A stretch of 8,285 bases of DNA, from assembly GCA_023434145.1 (NCBI GenBank), contig JAEYTI010000293.1, positions 1 through 8,285 of the forward strand, written 5' to 3'. The translations under genes were made by a program, and so were the position numbers. Positions within the stretch are counted from its first letter, which is position 1. Each line of letters opens with the position of its first letter. Source of the DNA: Chloroflexota bacterium (lineage in GTDB: Bacteria; Chloroflexota; Anaerolineae; Anaerolineales; Anaerolineaceae). Positions 5,711 to 8,285 of this stretch are shown piece by piece. Below the pieces are notes generated by a model. It was not told where the DNA came from and searched no databases. It saw only the letters and a list, made by a program, of their open reading frames with translations.

Positions 5711-6226
5711 ATGCTCAATATGCTCGAAAGCGTGCCGGCAACCGACCCGGTTGCAGTCCCTGAAAAACGCGCAGTGATTGACCAGATCCTTGAGAACAAC
5801 CGGAATCTCCCCGGCGGCCTGATGGTGATCCTTAACGAGGTGCAAAACCAGGTCGGGTTTATCTCGGAGCCGATGCAAGAATACATTGCCTCCAAAATGC
5901 GGGTGCCGGTCAGTTCGGTGCACGGGGTCGTTTCCTTCTATTCCTTCTTCACCACCACGCCGCGCGGCAAGCATACCGTCAAGTTCTGCATGGGCACGGC
6001 TTGCTATGTGGGCGGCATCGAACAGCTCATCGACAAAGCCAAACAGGTGCTCGGTATTGGCCCCGGCGAGACGACCAAAGACGGCCAGATAACACTGGAA
6101 CTGTGCCGCTGCGTTGGCGCGTGCAGCCAGGCTCCTGTAGTCGTTGTAAACGAAGATAGCCACGGGCGTGTTCGCCCCAACAAGCTGCCCCAGATCCTGC
6201 GCTCGGTGCAGGAAGACAAGGAGTAG
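5711..6226 (+). CDS. NuoE/HndA-like [2Fe-2S] subunit of NAD-linked hydrogenase
   Basis: This encodes 171 residues, matching the thioredoxin-fold 24-kDa subunit of complex I and its hydrogenase relatives (HydC, HndA). The N-terminal helical part carries PGGLMVILNEVQNQVGFIS (34-52). The [2Fe-2S] ligands are intact: FCMGTAC (Cys93, Cys98) and CRCVGAC (Cys134, Cys138; Cys132 is extra), followed by SQAPVVVVN. It would dock on the NuoF-like flavoprotein and hold the cluster next to FMN. ATG 5711 is preferred because GGAG (5700-5703) lies seven bases upstream; an in-frame ATG at 5624 would add 29 residues with no family resemblance. The stop codon lies 2 bases before the TTG of the next gene. Hydrogenase assignment rests on context; formate dehydrogenase or another NAD-linked complex is possible. 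Confidence 0.88.
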   Translation: MLNMLESVPATDPVAVPEKRAVIDQILENNRNLPGGLMVILNEVQNQVGFISEPMQEYIASKMRVPVSSVHGVVSFYSFFTTTPRGKHTVKFCMGTACYVGGIEQLIDKAKQVLGIGPGETTKDGQITLELCRCVGACSQAPVVVVNEDSHGRVRPNKLPQILRSVQEDKE

Positions 6227-6228
6227 CA

Positions 6229-6777
6229 TTGAGAGAATTGGCCCTCCATCTGCTGGATATTGCCGAAAACAGCATTTCGGCAAAAGCAAGCACCATCCAG
6301 ATCACAGTGGAGGAAGATCACGCAGCAGACAGGCTGCGGATGACGGTGCAAGACAACGGCGTGGGGATGGACGCTGACACGGTAGCCCGGGTGGTAGACC
6401 CATTCGTAACCAGCCGGACAACACGCAAAGTCGGCTTAGGCATCCCGCTCCTGAAAGCAGCCGCAGAGGCTTGTAACGGAGGGCTGGACATTCAATCGGA
6501 AGTCGGAAAAGGCACGTGCGTTACCGTCCACTTCCAGCACAGCCACATCGACCGCATGCCGCTCGGAAGCTTGAAGGAAACCATCCTGACCCTGGTGGTC
6601 GGCTCGCCAGAAGTACATTGGATAATTCAATACACGGTGGATGGCCAGACATTCTTGTTTGACGATCAACCGATCAAAGAAGCCCTGGAAGGCATCCCCC
6701 TTTCTGATCCCGCGGTGCTCGGCTATCTGCGCGAGATGCTGGACGAAGGGATCAGCAGCCTGAATGGGAACGCATAA
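6229..6777 (+). CDS. stand-alone HATPase_c (GHKL) protein of the hydrogenase locus
   Basis: This encodes 182 residues starting with TTG, supported by AAGGAG (6218-6223) five bases upstream and overlapping the previous stop codon. The product begins RELALHLLDIAENSISAKAS (2-21), an N box at the very N-terminus, with Asn14. Then come QDNGVGM (41-47, Asp42), the lid VDPFVTSRTTRKVGLGIPLL (56-75) and GKGTCVTVHF (93-102). About 80 C-terminal residues have no clear motif. There is no phosphoacceptor histidine helix, sensor or membrane segment, so it is not a canonical kinase. Proteins of this type sit between the NuoE-like and ferredoxin-like genes in many [FeFe]-hydrogenase clusters. A role as an ATP-dependent protein kinase or chaperone for the complex is a guess. 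The rare start and tight spacing suggest low or coupled translation. Confidence 0.85.
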   Translation: MRELALHLLDIAENSISAKASTIQITVEEDHAADRLRMTVQDNGVGMDADTVARVVDPFVTSRTTRKVGLGIPLLKAAAEACNGGLDIQSEVGKGTCVTVHFQHSHIDRMPLGSLKETILTLVVGSPEVHWIIQYTVDGQTFLFDDQPIKEALEGIPLSDPAVLGYLREMLDEGISSLNGNA

Positions 6778-6819
6778 ACGCAACCAACCCAACCAACACC
6801 AGTCGTAGGAGAGATCAAA

Positions 6820-7191
6820 ATGGTGGATAAAGTTAAATCGCTCGATGACCTGCGGAAACTGCGCGAAGAAGCGCTGGAAAAGCGCCGTGTAAAAAGCGCC
6901 TCTGGGCAGGTACAGATTATCGTCGGCATGGGCACAGTCGGCATCGCCGCAGGCGCCCGCGAAACGCTCAAAGCCATTTTGGATGTCATTGAACAAGAAA
7001 CCCTGAGCGATGTGATTGTACGCCAGACGGGCAACATCGGCCTCGATTCAATGGAGCCGATTGTGCAGGTGGTGGTTGGCGAAAATCCGAAAGTGACATA
7101 CGGCAAGGTAACCCCCGAAACCGCGCGCCGCATCATGAAAGAGCACGTCATGGGCGGGCAGATCGTCAAAGATTTCGCTGTCGAATCCTAA
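6820..7191 (+). CDS. HndB-like thioredoxin-fold ferredoxin subunit lacking all cysteines
   Basis: This encodes 123 residues resembling HndB-type subunits of NADP/NAD-linked hydrogenases: a short helical N-terminus (SLDDLRKLREEALEKRR), then the strand VQIIVGMGTVGIAAGARETL (31-50), DVIVRQTGNIGLDSMEPIVQ (64-83), VTYGKVTPETARRIMKEHV (92-110) and GGQIV. In cluster-binding homologues the corresponding loops read GTCGIAAGA and TGCIGLC; here Val40, Asn72 and Asp76 stand in those places and the protein contains no cysteine at all. It therefore cannot bind a [2Fe-2S] cluster in the usual way and is probably structural. The reading frame, length and surrounding motifs are otherwise intact, so it is not a decayed gene. 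AGGAG (6807-6811) eight bases before ATG 6820 fixes the start. An A/C-rich stretch (6780-6800) precedes it. Confidence 0.85.
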   Translation: MVDKVKSLDDLRKLREEALEKRRVKSASGQVQIIVGMGTVGIAAGARETLKAILDVIEQETLSDVIVRQTGNIGLDSMEPIVQVVVGENPKVTYGKVTPETARRIMKEHVMGGQIVKDFAVES

Positions 7192-7199
7192 ACCCCAAC

Positions 7200-7250
7200 C
7201 AGTTTGTGTTGGATGGTGTGGCTATAAGCCACACCATCCAACACAAACTG
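7200..7250. repeat. perfect 24-bp hairpin, 3-nt loop (hairpin F)
   Basis: Arms 7200-7223 and 7227-7250 pair perfectly around ATA (7224-7226). It begins 8 bases after the HndB-like stop and ends 23 bases before the AAGGTGG ribosome-binding site of the NuoF-like gene. Between two genes whose products should work in one complex, a full terminator is unexpected; it has no T run after it. Left arm CAGTTTGTGTTGG is close in style to hairpin C. Confidence 0.95.
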
Positions 7251-7284
7251 AGTTAAAGAAACCCCACGCTCAGAAGGTGGAAAA

Positions 7285-8285
7285 ATGGCTTTTTACCGCT
7301 CTCATGTATTGGTATCTGTAGACCCTGTTTGCATAAATAGAGGTGCGCACGAGGTAGTTGATGCGCTGCACGATGAGCTTGTGGCGCAGGGACTGATCGA
7401 AGAAGTGCAGGTGCTGGAAACTTCCCGCATCGGCGACCCCGCGACCCACGGGCCGGATGTGATGGTCTACCCGGAAGGCATTCACTATGCCAACCTTTCC
7501 GCGGATGATATTCCCTACCTGGTCACAGAGCACTTCCTCAAGGGCCGCACGGTGGAGAAGTTCCGCGCGCAGGAACGCCTGGTTGTTGATGAAGAACTCA
7601 GCGCCCCTGGCGCCAAAGAGATCCGCGTCGTTCTACGCAACTGCGGTCAGATCGACCCGCTGAACATCGAAGAATATATCGCCGAAGATGGTTATATGGC
7701 ACTGGCAAAAGTGCTGGACCAGGCCGATCCGGTAGCCACGATTGAAGACCTCAAACGCTCTGGCCTGCGTGGCCGCGGCGGCGCAGGCTTCTCCGTCGGC
7801 AAGAAGTTCGAGCTTGCCCGCAACGCCCCCGGCGATGTGAAGTACCTGACCTGCAACGCTGATGAAGGCGACCCGGGCGCATTCATGAACCGCCGCGTGC
7901 TCGAAGGCGACCCGCACTCTGTTTTGGAGGGCATGATCATCGCCGGGTACGCTATCGGCGCGCAGCGCGGGTACATCTACTGCCGCGCGGAATACCCGGT
8001 GGCCGTCAAGCACCTGAACATCGCCATCCAGCAGGCCCGCGAGTTTGGCTTACTAGGCGAGAACATCCTCGGCACTGGCTTCAACTTCGACCTGGAAGTC
8101 CGCCAGGGCGCAGGCGCATTTGTGTGCGGTGAAGAAACCGCCCTGATCGCCTCCATCGAAGGCAAGCGTGGCGAGCCGCGCCCCCGCCCGCCCTTCCCGG
8201 CCCAGAAAGGCCTGTGGGGCATGCCGACCAACAACAACAACGTCGAATCCTACGCCAATATCCCGCAGATCCTGCTGCGCGGGCC
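7285..8285 (+). CDS. NuoF/HndC-like NADH-binding flavoprotein subunit (3' end outside window)
   Basis: 333 codons are visible and the gene runs off the right edge. Residues 1-88 are a thioredoxin-like ferredoxin domain. Residues about 112-333 are the NuoF core: RNCGQIDPLNIEEYIA (118-133), the FMN loop GLRGRGGAGF (160-169), CNADEGDPGAFMNR (190-203), IYCRAEYP (231-238), CGEETALIASIEGKRGEPRP (281-300) and GLWGMPTNNNNVESY (309-323). This subunit oxidises or reduces NAD(H) via FMN and, in bifurcating hydrogenases, is where electrons divide. In the N-terminal domain only Cys16 remains of the expected ligands: the first Cys position reads LVSVDP and the distal pair region reads ETSRIGDPATHGP, so a [2Fe-2S] cluster there is unlikely. 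The 4Fe-4S-binding and any C-terminal ferredoxin domains lie beyond the window. The start follows AAGGTGG (7274-7280). Confidence 0.92.
   Translation, partial: MAFYRSHVLVSVDPVCINRGAHEVVDALHDELVAQGLIEEVQVLETSRIGDPATHGPDVMVYPEGIHYANLSADDIPYLVTEHFLKGRTVEKFRAQERLVVDEELSAPGAKEIRVVLRNCGQIDPLNIEEYIAEDGYMALAKVLDQADPVATIEDLKRSGLRGRGGAGFSVGKKFELARNAPGDVKYLTCNADEGDPGAFMNRRVLEGDPHSVLEGMIIAGYAIGAQRGYIYCRAEYPVAVKHLNIAIQQAREFGLLGENILGTGFNFDLEVRQGAGAFVCGEETALIASIEGKRGEPRPRPPFPAQKGLWGMPTNNNNVESYANIPQILLRG

Noticed and set aside
5657..6289. 210-codon minus-strand frame opposite the NuoE-like gene
   Set aside because: It is an antisense shadow; the plus-strand frame carries the four cluster cysteines and correct family length.
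6820..7191. HndB-like gene as a pseudogene
   Set aside because: It has no frameshift or stop, a good ribosome-binding site, normal length and well-kept motifs apart from the cysteines, so it is more likely a functional variant.
64..7250. The hairpins as a CRISPR array, insertion sequence ends or MITE copies
   Set aside because: They are single, widely spaced, differ in sequence, have no transposase between them and no visible target duplications.

Overview
The window is a stretch of bacterial chromosome that most likely comes from an anaerobic Chloroflexota bacterium of the Anaerolineae type. That placement is an inference from the gene families and their order and from protein style; no lineage marker in the window settles it. 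Layout from left to right: a phage-style PD-(D/E)XK nuclease gene (plus strand), a small Dabb-domain gene (minus strand, convergent), a tRNA-His gene (minus) directly downstream of hisS (minus), and then, divergently, a long plus-strand cluster that runs off the right edge.

The plus-strand cluster is the accessory and electron-input part of what looks like an NAD-linked, electron-bifurcating [FeFe]-hydrogenase locus (Hyd/Hnd type). Its order is DRTGG-domain protein, CBS-pair plus anti-sigma-like ATPase, second DRTGG protein, PHP-domain phosphoesterase, a 350-base gap with possible promoter and operator sites, NuoE/HndA-like [2Fe-2S] subunit, a stand-alone HATPase protein, HndB-like thioredoxin-fold subunit, and NuoF/HndC-like flavoprotein (cut by the window edge). 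The catalytic hydrogenase subunit would be expected just past the right edge but is not visible. NuoE and NuoF would form the NAD(H)/FMN module. The DRTGG, CBS-ATPase, PHP and HATPase proteins look like a regulatory or maturation set of unknown mechanism.

Two things stand out. First, six of the nine intergenic gaps contain a long inverted repeat with perfectly matched arms of 19 to 29 bp. Five of these have a loop of exactly 3 nt. Their sequences differ, but the build is the same: T/G-rich at the outer left, G-rich towards the apex, A/C-rich on the right. This T-before, A-after polarity is opposite to a classical intrinsic terminator, and two lie inside the putative operon while one lies between divergent genes. 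Second, the HndB-like protein has no cysteine at all, and the N-terminal ferredoxin-like domain of the NuoF-like protein keeps only one cysteine, while the NuoE cluster ligands and the NuoF flavin/NADH motifs are intact. This suggests that the side-branch [2Fe-2S] centres of this complex have been lost.

Other points: hisS and its cognate tRNA-His(GTG) are adjacent and co-oriented, ending in a conventional terminator. A near-perfect CRP/FNR-like (or Rex-like) site sits about 61.5 bases before the predicted start of the DRTGG operon, and a weaker related site precedes nuoE. The nuclease gene may be translated from a leaderless mRNA.
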